From contig JAUWNP010000044.1 in NCBI GenBank assembly GCA_030612585.1, positions 1-26,908 on the forward strand: 26,908 nucleotides of DNA, in the 5' to 3' direction. The DNA comes from Anaerolineae bacterium (GTDB lineage Bacteria; Chloroflexota; Anaerolineae; B4-G1). Numbering within the stretch: the stretch's first letter is position 1; the number at the start of each line of letters is the position of its first letter. The position numbers were made by a program, and so were the translations under genes. Positions 1 through 7,709 of the stretch are shown here, in pieces. The notes under the pieces are model-generated. The model saw only the letters and a program-made list of their open reading frames with translations. It was not told the origin of the DNA and ran no database searches.

Positions 1-304
1 GGCCTACTGGTTCGCCAACTTCCCAGAAGAGCCGGCACGCTTCGTCTACGACACGGCCCAGTATGAGGCCGACGAGGCCTACCTGACTTCGCTCGTAGGA
101 CAAGTTGCCAACTTGTCCAACTTGTCCAACTCGTCCTACCCGCTCACCACTCAGAAGCGGCACTGCAAGTACTGTCGTTACCGCTCATTGTGTCAACGCG
201 GAGTGAGGGCAGGTGCACTTGATGAGACTGAGGATGAATTGGAGTTGGACGAGGGCTTTGGCATCTCCCTCGATTTTGAGCAGATTGCGGAGATCGAGTA
301 TTGA
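1..304 (+). CDS. PD-(D/E)XK nuclease family protein, C-terminal fragment
   Basis: This is the 3' end of a gene that begins left of the window; it is open in frame 2 from the first base to a TGA at 302-304. About 100 residues are visible. The stretch HCKYCRYRSLCQRG matches the cysteine cluster that closes many RecB/Cas4-like PD-(D/E)XK nucleases, where four cysteines hold a 4Fe-4S cluster; three are visible here and the first would lie upstream. An acidic tail follows. The catalytic core is outside the window, so the family call rests on the cysteine motif and the aromatic-rich segment before it. A run of 9-bp repeats (98-134) encodes the linker VANLSNLSNSS just before the cysteines. It could be an AddB- or Cas4-like protein; without the core this cannot be settled. 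Confidence 0.6.
   Translation, partial: AYWFANFPEEPARFVYDTAQYEADEAYLTSLVGQVANLSNLSNSSYPLTTQKRHCKYCRYRSLCQRGVRAGALDETEDELELDEGFGISLDFEQIAEIEY
98..134. repeat. 9-bp tandem repeat with perfect inverted repeat, inside coding sequence
   Basis: The unit AACTTGTCC occurs at 110-118 and 119-127, with a degenerate copy after it. The first unit also pairs perfectly with GGACAAGTT at 98-106 across a GCC loop, giving a 9-bp hairpin. The tract is in frame and encodes a low-complexity linker in the nuclease fragment. Confidence 0.8.
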
Positions 305-337
305 CACGCAGGGGTGGGGAGGAGGCGACTTAGTGTA

Positions 338-376
338 AGAACGTAGAACATGAAATGTAAAACGTGAAATGCGATG
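338..376. repeat. Degenerate short repeats upstream of the secreted-protein gene
   Basis: The 105-nt gap between the nuclease fragment and the next gene holds imperfect direct repeats built on AACGTGAAATG-like words (acgtagaacatgaaatg, then acgtgaaatgcg). No convincing promoter was found. The tract resembles the ACGTGAA repeats at 18261-18281. Confidence 0.55.
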
Positions 377-396
377 CGCCGTTCGTTACTTTCAAC

Positions 397-402
397 AGGA
401 GG
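397..402 (+). promoter_or_regulatory. Ribosome binding site deciding the start of the secreted-protein gene
   Basis: A perfect AGGAGG lies 7 nt before the ATG at 410. An in-frame ATG at 374 lies upstream of this site and would add 12 residues before the signal peptide. The Shine-Dalgarno position argues for 410. Confidence 0.85.
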
Positions 403-409
403 CTTGAAA

Positions 410-2770
410 ATGAAGACGAAAAGGTTACATCTCTCGTTGGCCCTGGCCTGCGGCCTGCTGGCCCTGGTCGGGACGTTGGTTTTGCTGGGAGCCTGGCGGA
501 CTGAGCGGGCTCTGGCCCATCCTCAGGGCGACACTCGCTACGTTTCCTCTATCAGCGGCATTGACACGGGAAACGACTGCACGGGCCCGACTGCTCCTTG
601 TCAGACCATCCAGCGTGCTGTGGATCAAGCCAACGACGGCGACGATGTCCACATCGCCACGTACGAGGTCAGCGCGGGTCTCCCTCCCATCACCACCACT
701 GCCCGCTACACCGGCAGCGGAGACAGCGTGATAGAATTGACCAAACGGCTCTACCTGTATGGAGGCTATATCTATGTTCCGTTACCTGGAACGTGGACAC
801 AGGGACCCGTCCCTGCCGAGGTGGACGGCGAGGACACCCGCCGCGCCCTCTACGTCAGCGGCGTGACGCCCACGTTGGAACTGCTCTCCTTCGTCAACGG
901 CCACGCCGAGCGGGGGGGCAACGTCTACGCCGAGGACGCCGACTTGACCTTCGTCGCCACGCCGGTGATGAGCGGCACCGCCACCTACGGCGGCGGCCTC
1001 TATCTCAAGAACTGCCGCACCTCCTTCGACGCCGGCGATCTGAGTTGGGGGAACCTGCTGGGCATCGCCAACCTGCTGCCGGTGCAGAACAACAGCGCCG
1101 ATTTCGGCGGCGGCTTTTTCGTGGAGGGAGGAACGCCGATCCTGACCGGGCTGTACGTCAACGCCAACTCCGCCACGTATGACGGAGGTGGGTTCTACCT
1201 GTACAGCGGTCAGGCCATCATCGCCGGCGGGCTGGTGTTGGAAAATCAGGCCGGGAACCGGGGCGGCGGCTTTTTCCTGGGCAATAGCCCGGCCCGCATC
1301 GCCGGCACCTACGTCGACTCCAACACCGCCGCCGACGGCGCGGGTTTTTACCTGAACGGCCCCTTCTCCTTCTCCGAGGCGACCATCCCCATCATCGCCA
1401 ACAACTACGTGCGCAGCAACCGCAGCACCGGCAGCCAGGGCGGCGGCTTCTACTTCCACCAGGCCATCGCCGGACTGGTCAACAACGTCATCGCCGACAA
1501 CGAGGCCACCGACGGCGCTGGGCTCTACCTGTGGGCCTCCTCGCCCCAACTCTTCCACAACACCATCGCCCAGAACACGGGCAATAGCGGGGTTTACCTG
1601 ACCCACAAGCCCGGCCAAATCTGGCCTCCGGTCATCCCCATCCCCAGCCAACCTTCCTTTACCAACACCATCATCGTCAGCCAGACGGTGGGGGTCTACG
1701 TGGACTCGACCGGCCTGCCCGCCCCGCTGCAGAACAAGGCCACGCTGGAAGGGACATTGTGGGACGGCAACGGGAGCGATACTGCCGGGCCGGGGCCAGT
1801 CGTTCACACCGCCGACGTTTACGGCGATCCCAGGTTCACCTGCACGGGCGACCCGCCCGATTGCTTGCAGCCCTATCACGTTCTCACCGATTCGGCGGCG
1901 GTGGATGCCGGCGTTCCGGTGGCACTGACGCTGCCGGGCACGGACCTTTTGGTGGACATTGATCTGGAACTGCGTCCCTCCGGTCAAGGCTACGACATCG
2001 GCGCCGACGAGGTGGTGAGCGACACCTACTCCGTCTGGCTCGTCCCGCCCTTCTCCGCCCTGCCCGCCGAACCAGGCCAGACCGTCACCTACACTCACTG
2101 GTTGCTCAACACCGGCACCGAGACCGATACCTACAACCTGACTTTCCACAGCAGCAACGGCTGGGCCACGCTGCTGGCCGTCTCTCCCATCACCATGGCC
2201 GCCCAGACCAGTACGACTGTCCAGGTGCCGGTGAGCGTGCCACCCGCCGCGACCAATGGGATGAGCGATACCACCATCCTCACCGCCACCTCGCCGCACG
2301 TGCAAGCCAATGCTATGGACGTGACGGGCGTTATCACCGGTGACGTGGCCGACCTGGCGGTGGGCAAGTGGGCGGACGCGGAGACAGTGCAGTCCGGGAA
2401 AGCGGCGCAATACACCATCGCCATCACCAAATCCGGCTCGCTGGCGGGGACACTGGCTGTCACGCTGACCGATACCGTCGTGCCAACCCAGGCTTTCACA
2501 GCGCTGAGGCTGCCGACCAACTGCGCGGGGGATGAGGCCACCGGCCTGATCACCTGCACCTGGAGCCTGCCGGGCAGCGACCCGCTCGTCACCCGGACGC
2601 TCACCATCGCCATCACCACCACGAGTGTCTACACCGGCTTGTTGATCAACACGGCTGAGGTCAGCGCAGCAGCGCGCGACCCCGACACCAACAACAACGT
2701 GGCTCAGGCGGTGGTGGAGGTGACGCCGGGCTCGAATATCTACCTCCCGCTGGTGTTGAAGGGCTGGTAG
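410..2770 (+). CDS. Secreted right-handed beta-helix protein with DUF11-like C-terminal domain
   Basis: A 786-residue predicted exported protein. Residues 1-36 form a signal peptide: a basic start, a long Leu/Ala core, and an ALA site before HPQG. Next comes a YVSSISGIDTGNDC...PCQTIQRAVDQA segment, typical of the entry to bacterial parallel beta-helix domains. Repeats rich in GGGFYL or GAGFYL and in NN/NS turns fill roughly residues 150-420. The DAG...RPSGQGYDIGADE motif that often closes such helices follows. Two Ig-like regions come next; the second (DLAVGKWAD... to NTAEVSA...DTNNNVA) resembles DUF11/CARDB-type repeats. The protein ends IYLPLVLKGW, a tail I associate with surface proteins of Chloroflexota. 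The likely role is an extracellular or surface-bound adhesin or polysaccharide-interacting protein; no catalytic residues can be assigned. Start chosen from the AGGAGG at 397-402. Confidence 0.8.
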   Translation: MKTKRLHLSLALACGLLALVGTLVLLGAWRTERALAHPQGDTRYVSSISGIDTGNDCTGPTAPCQTIQRAVDQANDGDDVHIATYEVSAGLPPITTTARYTGSGDSVIELTKRLYLYGGYIYVPLPGTWTQGPVPAEVDGEDTRRALYVSGVTPTLELLSFVNGHAERGGNVYAEDADLTFVATPVMSGTATYGGGLYLKNCRTSFDAGDLSWGNLLGIANLLPVQNNSADFGGGFFVEGGTPILTGLYVNANSATYDGGGFYLYSGQAIIAGGLVLENQAGNRGGGFFLGNSPARIAGTYVDSNTAADGAGFYLNGPFSFSEATIPIIANNYVRSNRSTGSQGGGFYFHQAIAGLVNNVIADNEATDGAGLYLWASSPQLFHNTIAQNTGNSGVYLTHKPGQIWPPVIPIPSQPSFTNTIIVSQTVGVYVDSTGLPAPLQNKATLEGTLWDGNGSDTAGPGPVVHTADVYGDPRFTCTGDPPDCLQPYHVLTDSAAVDAGVPVALTLPGTDLLVDIDLELRPSGQGYDIGADEVVSDTYSVWLVPPFSALPAEPGQTVTYTHWLLNTGTETDTYNLTFHSSNGWATLLAVSPITMAAQTSTTVQVPVSVPPAATNGMSDTTILTATSPHVQANAMDVTGVITGDVADLAVGKWADAETVQSGKAAQYTIAITKSGSLAGTLAVTLTDTVVPTQAFTALRLPTNCAGDEATGLITCTWSLPGSDPLVTRTLTIAITTTSVYTGLLINTAEVSAAARDPDTNNNVAQAVVEVTPGSNIYLPLVLKGW

Positions 2771-2893
2771 ATCGGGAAATTGGTAGATTGGGAAACTGGT
2801 AGATTGGGAAACCGGGAAACCGAAGCCCAATTCACCAACCTACCAATCTACCAACCTACCAATGTACCAACTTACCAATTTACCAACCTACCA
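2766..2893. repeat. 16-bp tandem repeats facing 8-bp tandem repeats; long inverted repeat between genes
   Basis: Three units of about 16 bp (GGTAGATTGGGAAACT-like) start at 2766, 2782 and 2798, followed by a partial copy. The first unit contains the TAG stop of the upstream gene (2768-2770). From about 2834 to 2893 follow 8-bp units of the form TACCAAYN, ending 5 nt before the recJ ATG. The two halves are complementary: TTGGTAGATTGG at 2780-2791 pairs perfectly with CCAATCTACCAA at 2843-2854. The region could form a hairpin or cruciform and might act as a terminator, but it lacks a T-run. Confidence 0.85.
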
Positions 2894-2897
2894 TACT

Positions 2898-5207
2898 ATG
2901 AAGGAATGGATCGAACCCCGGGACATAAAAGCGCCCCAGGAGTTGCAGGCTGCCATCGGCGGGCATGCGCTGGTGGCGCAGACCTTGGCTCGGCGCGGGT
3001 TCGCCGATGTGGAGACAGCCCGGGCCTTCCTCAATCCCGACTGTTACCGGCCTGCCCCTCCGTCTGAGTTCCCGAACCTGGTGAAAGCAGCCGAGCGACT
3101 GGAGCGGGCCATCAGGCAGGGAGAGGTCATCTGCGTCTGGGGCGACTTTGACGTAGACGGCGAGACGGCAACGACACTCCTGGTCTCCACGCTGCAGGAG
3201 ATTGGCGCGTCTGTCCGATACCACATCCCCAACCGCAAGCGTGAGTCCCACGGCGTCAATCTCCCTGTGCTGAAGCAACTTATCGCGGACGGGGTTAACC
3301 TGGTGCTGACGTGTGACACAGGCGTCACCGCCCATAAGGCTATCGCCTACGCCCAGTCACAGGGCGTGGATGTGGTCGTCACCGACCACCACGATTTGCC
3401 CCCCACCCTGCCTCAAGCCTGCGCGGTGGTGAACCCCAAGATGCTACCCGCTGGTCATCCCTTGCGCGAACTGCCGGGCGTGGGATGTGCCTACAAACTG
3501 GCGGAGGCGCTATATGACCGGGCGGGACGGCCGCAGGACATTGCGCAGCATCTCGACCTGGTGGCCCTGGGGATCGTGGCCGATGTCGCGGTGCAGACCG
3601 GCGACACGCGCTATTTGCTTCAGCGAGGGCTGGAGGCCCTGCGTCACACCGAACGCTTGGGCCTGCAGGTGATGATGGAGACCGCCGCACTCAACCCAGA
3701 CTGGCTCACAGAAGAGCACATCGGCTTCGTCCTGGGACCCCGCCTCAACGCCCTGGGCCGGCTGGCCGACGCCAACGTCGCCGTAGAACTGCTGACTACC
3801 GATGACCTGGGACGTGCCCGCATCCTGGCCACCGAACTGGAGGGCTTGAACGCTCAGCGTAAACTGCTGTGCGACCAGGTTTTTCAAGCGGCCCAGGCAC
3901 AGATCGAACGTGATCCACCGCTACTGGAGCGCGCTGCCCTGGTGTTGAGCCACCCAACCTGGCCCGCGGGCGTCATCGGCATCGTGGCCGGTCGCCTGGC
4001 CGAACGGCACCACCGTCCGACCATTCTCATCGCCACACCACCCGGCGAATTAGGTCGGGGGTCGGCCCGTTCCATCAAGGGGTGCAATATCTCAGCCGTC
4101 ATCGCGGCCCACGAGGAGATGCTGGAGAGTTTCGGCGGCCACCCGATGGCTGCCGGGCTGAGCATTGATCCAGAGCGCATCCCCGAGTTCCGGCGTGCCT
4201 TGTCACGCACCGTCCTGGAGACGTGCGGAGAGGCAACGGAAAGGCCCGCGCTACAGATAGACGGCTACCTGCCGCTTTCTGACCTGTCGATTGATCTGGT
4301 GGAGGAGATAGAGCGGTTGTCGCCGTTCGGGCCAGGGAACCCGCCGCTGACACTGGCAAGCCTGGGGCTCTCACTGACGAGCCACTCCACCATAGGCCGC
4401 AGCGGCGAGCATCTCCAACTGATCGTGGAGAACGAGGCGGGCACGAGACAGAAGGTAGTCTGGTGGCGAGGCGTCGGCGAGCCACTGCCGCAGGGCAGGT
4501 TTGACCTGGCCTACGTCGTACGGGCCAGCGATTACCGGGGGCAGCGGGACGTGCAGGTGGAGTGGGTAGATGCCCGCCCCATCGAGGAACCTGCTGCCGT
4601 GCTACGCCCAGTGGTGTCAGCCATCGAAGTTGTGGACTACAGGCGGGAACCCAGGCCACGCAGGACAGTCAAGAAACTACTAGCGCAGGGAGACATACAG
4701 ATGTGGAGCGAAGCAGAGACCAGGGCAGAGGTCGCGGGGCAGGATCGGTACGAATTAGGTCCATCAAAAGCCTTGGTCATCTGGACCACACCCCCTGGCC
4801 CTGCTGAGTTGCAAGCCGTACTGGAGAAGGTCTCGCCGGAGACAGTCTATCTCTTTGGGATGGACCCCGGTCTGGATCGGCCAGAGGAGTTCCTGAAGCG
4901 TTTGGCCGGTCTGACCAAGCACGCGCTGAATTCCAATCAGGGGCGGGCCAACGTCTCGACTCTGGCGGCGGCCACCGCACAGCGTGAGGCAACCGTGCGG
5001 GCAGGCTTAGCCTGGCTTGAAGCCCGTGGACACCTCGTGGTGCTCGGTGAGGAGGGTGATGAGGTTCACCTGGCTGCAGGCAGCCAAACGGTCAGCGCTG
5101 ATTTGCCTCGAATAGCCGCTCGATTGAAGGCCTTGCTCGAAGAGACAGCGGCCTACCGGGCGCACTTTACCCGGGCTGAGAAGGAGACACTGATATCATC
5201 CCAATGA
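2898..5207 (+). CDS. recJ: Single-stranded-DNA-specific exonuclease RecJ
   Basis: A 769-residue DHH-family 5'-3' single-strand exonuclease that acts in recombination and base-excision repair. The phosphoesterase core has WGDFDVDGET (residues 81-90), TCDTG (138-142), the signature DHH (163-165), and DLVALGIVADV (220-230), which supply metal ligands. The LGPRLNALGR segment (279-288) leads to the DHHA1 domain, with SHPTWPAGVIGIVAGRLAE and SFGGHPMAAG (411-420). An OB-like domain follows, then an extra C-terminal region of about 170 residues that looks like a winged helix (VSTLAAATAQREATVRAGLAWLEARGHLVVL). The family is usually near 560-600 residues, so this is a long form. An upstream in-frame ATG at 2862 lies inside the repeat tract and would add a repeat-encoded leader; 2898 is preferred, although no Shine-Dalgarno is visible. 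Confidence 0.93.
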   Translation: MKEWIEPRDIKAPQELQAAIGGHALVAQTLARRGFADVETARAFLNPDCYRPAPPSEFPNLVKAAERLERAIRQGEVICVWGDFDVDGETATTLLVSTLQEIGASVRYHIPNRKRESHGVNLPVLKQLIADGVNLVLTCDTGVTAHKAIAYAQSQGVDVVVTDHHDLPPTLPQACAVVNPKMLPAGHPLRELPGVGCAYKLAEALYDRAGRPQDIAQHLDLVALGIVADVAVQTGDTRYLLQRGLEALRHTERLGLQVMMETAALNPDWLTEEHIGFVLGPRLNALGRLADANVAVELLTTDDLGRARILATELEGLNAQRKLLCDQVFQAAQAQIERDPPLLERAALVLSHPTWPAGVIGIVAGRLAERHHRPTILIATPPGELGRGSARSIKGCNISAVIAAHEEMLESFGGHPMAAGLSIDPERIPEFRRALSRTVLETCGEATERPALQIDGYLPLSDLSIDLVEEIERLSPFGPGNPPLTLASLGLSLTSHSTIGRSGEHLQLIVENEAGTRQKVVWWRGVGEPLPQGRFDLAYVVRASDYRGQRDVQVEWVDARPIEEPAAVLRPVVSAIEVVDYRREPRPRRTVKKLLAQGDIQMWSEAETRAEVAGQDRYELGPSKALVIWTTPPGPAELQAVLEKVSPETVYLFGMDPGLDRPEEFLKRLAGLTKHALNSNQGRANVSTLAAATAQREATVRAGLAWLEARGHLVVLGEEGDEVHLAAGSQTVSADLPRIAARLKALLEETAAYRAHFTRAEKETLISSQ

Positions 5208-5854
5208 ACTATGATTGGCTGTTTGAGTTGCTTGTCGTGCACTGCACCACCGGGGCCTTCAACCAGTATCGAGACGTCCATCCAGAACTGGATCGCCCGG
5301 ACGGAGCGGCAGTGCGCTGCCATAATCTGCGCTGCTACCTGGAGGCTTTTGCTAGCGCGTGCTTTGTGCTGGTGGGCGAGGCAGCCGGGTACGCCGGGTG
5401 TCGCTTCTCCGGCATCCCCTTCACCTGTGAGGCACAGCTGATCGGCCCGGAGCGATTGGGCTGGACACTCGACAAAGACCTGGCTCGCAGCAGCACAGCA
5501 GAGACCCTGTGGGTGGAGCGTTCTGCAAGGATGGTATGGGAAGCATTAGGTGATCGCGGCGACTGCGTGCTGTGGAATGCTTTCCCCTGGCATCCTTTTG
5601 ATGAAGCAGCCCCGCTCTCTAACCGGCCACCAGGCAAGGATTTGGACGACGGGCTAGAAGTGCTGCGCTGCTTCCTGTCCCTATTTCCATCTGCGCGGCC
5701 CTATGCCATTGGTCGCGTGGCACAGCGGGCGCTGGAGGCAATCGGCGTGCAGGCTACCTACATCCGGCATCCATCGCACGGGGGCAAGCGCAAGTTCGTG
5801 GCGGGAGTAGCCAGATTGAAACCGAGTGATCCGTCTCTATCTACCGATGTCTGA
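5204..5854 (+). CDS. Uracil-DNA glycosylase superfamily protein
   Basis: A 216-residue protein whose ATG overlaps the recJ stop by 4 nt (ATGA), implying coupled translation. Three UDG-fold motifs are visible: the water-activating and uracil-pocket loop GEAAGYAGCRFSGIPFT (58-74), the strand NAFPWHP (125-131), and the minor-groove loop HPSHGGKRKF (189-198). The length fits the superfamily. The motif A form GE-A-GYxGCR differs from classical Ung (GQDPYH) and points to one of the family 4/5-like or uncharacterised branches. The expected role is removal of uracil or another damaged base from DNA, which fits its pairing with RecJ. Six cysteines are present, but I cannot establish a 4Fe-4S pattern. 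Substrate is unknown. Confidence 0.8.
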   Translation: MNYDWLFELLVVHCTTGAFNQYRDVHPELDRPDGAAVRCHNLRCYLEAFASACFVLVGEAAGYAGCRFSGIPFTCEAQLIGPERLGWTLDKDLARSSTAETLWVERSARMVWEALGDRGDCVLWNAFPWHPFDEAAPLSNRPPGKDLDDGLEVLRCFLSLFPSARPYAIGRVAQRALEAIGVQATYIRHPSHGGKRKFVAGVARLKPSDPSLSTDV

Positions 5855-5895
5855 CCAACCGCGCGCCATCGTCCACCTACTGTACCAATTTCCTA

Positions 5896-5924
5896 TTGAC
5901 CACTCCCATCGTCTGTGCTACACT
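5896..5924 (+). promoter_or_regulatory. Sigma-70-type promoter for the histidine kinase gene
   Basis: TTGACC at 5896-5901 and TACACT at 5919-5924 are separated by exactly 17 nt, and the -10 is preceded by TGC, an extended -10 element. Transcription would start near 5931, only about 6 nt before the ATG at 5937, so the message should be leaderless or nearly so. No Shine-Dalgarno is visible, which agrees. Confidence 0.7.
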
Positions 5925-5936
5925 GATTGTAGTCCT

Positions 5937-7709
5937 ATGCAGCAGAAGAACCTCTTGCCACGGCATAACGCTGAACCGACCATCTCCCTGGAAGGAGTGG
6001 TCAGTCTCCTGACGCTGGCCACCGTCGTTGTTCTAGGAGTGTTCGGCATACCGCTCGTCGGCCAAACGGTGATCGTCCCCCTGGTCGGCTTGTTTACCAT
6101 CGGCGTGGCGCTCAACCTGGCGCTCGTCTGGCTGGAGCGCCGGTACAGCCATTTACGCCTGTGGGACTGGATCGGTTCTCCGGCCAACCTGGCTCTCCTC
6201 ACGGCTGGCCTCCACCTCTCGTGGGGATTGTCCAGTCCATACCTGCCGCTGTATGCTGTCTACATCGTCACTGGAGCCATCCGCTATGGCCGCCGGGGGG
6301 CCATACAGAGTGTCGTGCTCTCAGTGATGTCACTGCTGGTACTGCTGGCGCTGGGGCGCTCACTGGCCCTGGAACCGCTGGCGCGCGTGGCGATCAACGT
6401 CGGAGTATTGCTGCTGACCGGCGCAGTGGCCGGGTGGCTCGGACAGCGCCGCATTGACGCCGTGCACTCGGCCGAGCGCCATGCCGAGGAACTAGCAGTT
6501 CTGAACGAGATAGGGCGTACCATCAACGCCCGCACCGAGGTGGATCGCCTCCTCGAGTTGCTTAAACCCATCATTCCCTTTGATGGCTACGCGCTCTACC
6601 TCTACCAGGCACAGCCGGTCGAGCGTATGCGTATAGTCGCCGCGTTGGAACTCACGCCCGAGGAGATGGAGATGGCGGAAAGAACGGCACTGGAGCGTCA
6701 CCCGGGTTGGGTGGTGCGTAACCGCCAGACGCTCCGCGTGGGCGATACCTGCGCCGATGACCGGGTGCGTTACGTCCGCCCTCATCCGCCCCGTAGCATT
6801 CTCTATGCCCCCATGCGCTATGAAGATCGCTGCCTGGGTGCCATCGGTCTGGGGCGCTTCGGCCCCCCGCCCTTCAGCGAGGCGGACGAGCACTTGCTGC
6901 AAGCCGTCGCAGACCAGGCAGCGATGGCAGTGGAGAACGCGCAACTCTATCAGGAACTGGAAGAACGAGCCTATCAGTTACACCGTACCTACGAGGAACT
7001 GCAGGATCTCGACCGCCGGAGAGCCGAGTTCGTACAGGACGTATCCCACGACCTGCGAGCGCCGTTGACGTTCATCAAGGGGTACGCCGAACTGATGCTC
7101 CAGGGCGAACAGGGCCCTCTGACAGAGCAGCAGCGGAAAAGCCTGGACATTGTATTGGATAAGACCAGCATGCTGTCTCGGATGGCGGAGGACATCATCT
7201 TGCTTCAACGTCCACAACTCGGCCCAGACACGCTGACGCCCACCTCGCTACCTGACCTGGCGCGGGTTGCGCTGCAAGGGGCGGAGGCAGCGGCCAAGGC
7301 CGCTCACATCACCCTCCGCGTCGAGACACCCGATGACATCCCCCAGGTGCCGGCCGACCCCCGGCGGCTGATGCAGGTCTTCGATAACCTGCTCAGCAAT
7401 GCCATCAAGTACAGCCCGGGCGGGGGCACGGTGACGGTGAGTGTAGAGGATGTAGACGACGCCGTCCAGGTCGCAGTGAAAGACGAGGGCATTGGCATCC
7501 CCAAAGAGGCTCAAGCACACATTTTCGAACGTTTCTACCAGGTAGACCCTTCGAGATCGCGCCGCTTCGGTAGTATTGGATTGGGACTTGCAATTGTCAA
7601 AGAAGTAGTCGAGGATCACGGGGGCAAAGTGTGGCTGGAAAGTGAGATCGGTCGGGGCAGCACTTTCTACTTTACAGTGCCGAAGACTCCCCTTGCTCAT
7701 CCGGCTTGA
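5937..7709 (+). CDS. Membrane-bound sensor histidine kinase with GAF domain
   Basis: A 590-residue orphan two-component sensor kinase. Residues 18-170 hold about six hydrophobic segments forming a membrane sensor region. A GAF-type domain covers about 184-338 and ends in the usual DQAAMAVENAQLYQ. A short coiled coil leads to the HisKA domain with phospho-acceptor H371 in VSHDLRAPLTFIKGY. The ATPase domain has its N box (NLLSNAIKYSP, 484-494), G1 (DEGIGIP, 516-522), F box (FERFYQ, 530-535) and G2 (GSIGLGLAIV, 545-554). No response regulator gene lies nearby. The start at 5937 is chosen because it follows the promoter at 5896-5924. A GTG at 5826 or ATG at 5847 in the same frame would place the start before the promoter. 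The 3' end overlaps the convergent biotin carrier gene by 38 nt. Confidence 0.9.
   Translation: MQQKNLLPRHNAEPTISLEGVVSLLTLATVVVLGVFGIPLVGQTVIVPLVGLFTIGVALNLALVWLERRYSHLRLWDWIGSPANLALLTAGLHLSWGLSSPYLPLYAVYIVTGAIRYGRRGAIQSVVLSVMSLLVLLALGRSLALEPLARVAINVGVLLLTGAVAGWLGQRRIDAVHSAERHAEELAVLNEIGRTINARTEVDRLLELLKPIIPFDGYALYLYQAQPVERMRIVAALELTPEEMEMAERTALERHPGWVVRNRQTLRVGDTCADDRVRYVRPHPPRSILYAPMRYEDRCLGAIGLGRFGPPPFSEADEHLLQAVADQAAMAVENAQLYQELEERAYQLHRTYEELQDLDRRRAEFVQDVSHDLRAPLTFIKGYAELMLQGEQGPLTEQQRKSLDIVLDKTSMLSRMAEDIILLQRPQLGPDTLTPTSLPDLARVALQGAEAAAKAAHITLRVETPDDIPQVPADPRRLMQVFDNLLSNAIKYSPGGGTVTVSVEDVDDAVQVAVKDEGIGIPKEAQAHIFERFYQVDPSRSRRFGSIGLGLAIVKEVVEDHGGKVWLESEIGRGSTFYFTVPKTPLAHPA

Noticed and set aside
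301..306. Perfect -35 hexamer TTGACA upstream of the secreted-protein gene
   Set aside because: No -10-like hexamer lies 16-18 nt downstream; that interval is G-rich. It overlaps the stop codon of the nuclease gene and is probably chance.
782..2830. Long antisense open frame (682 codons) opposite the secreted-protein gene
   Set aside because: It mirrors the GC-rich codon pattern of the real gene, has a repetitive Gly/Val/Arg composition with no domain, and lacks a ribosome site. The sense gene has a signal peptide and clear domains.
2766..2893. CRISPR-like array
   Set aside because: The units are 8-16 bp with no unique spacers, and no cas genes are present, so this is a simple tandem repeat.
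2905..2925. Possible tRNA T-arm (GGGGTTCGATCC on the minus strand)
   Set aside because: The flanks do not pair to form the 5-bp T stem, no acceptor or anticodon stem is found nearby, and the bases encode the RecJ N-terminus.
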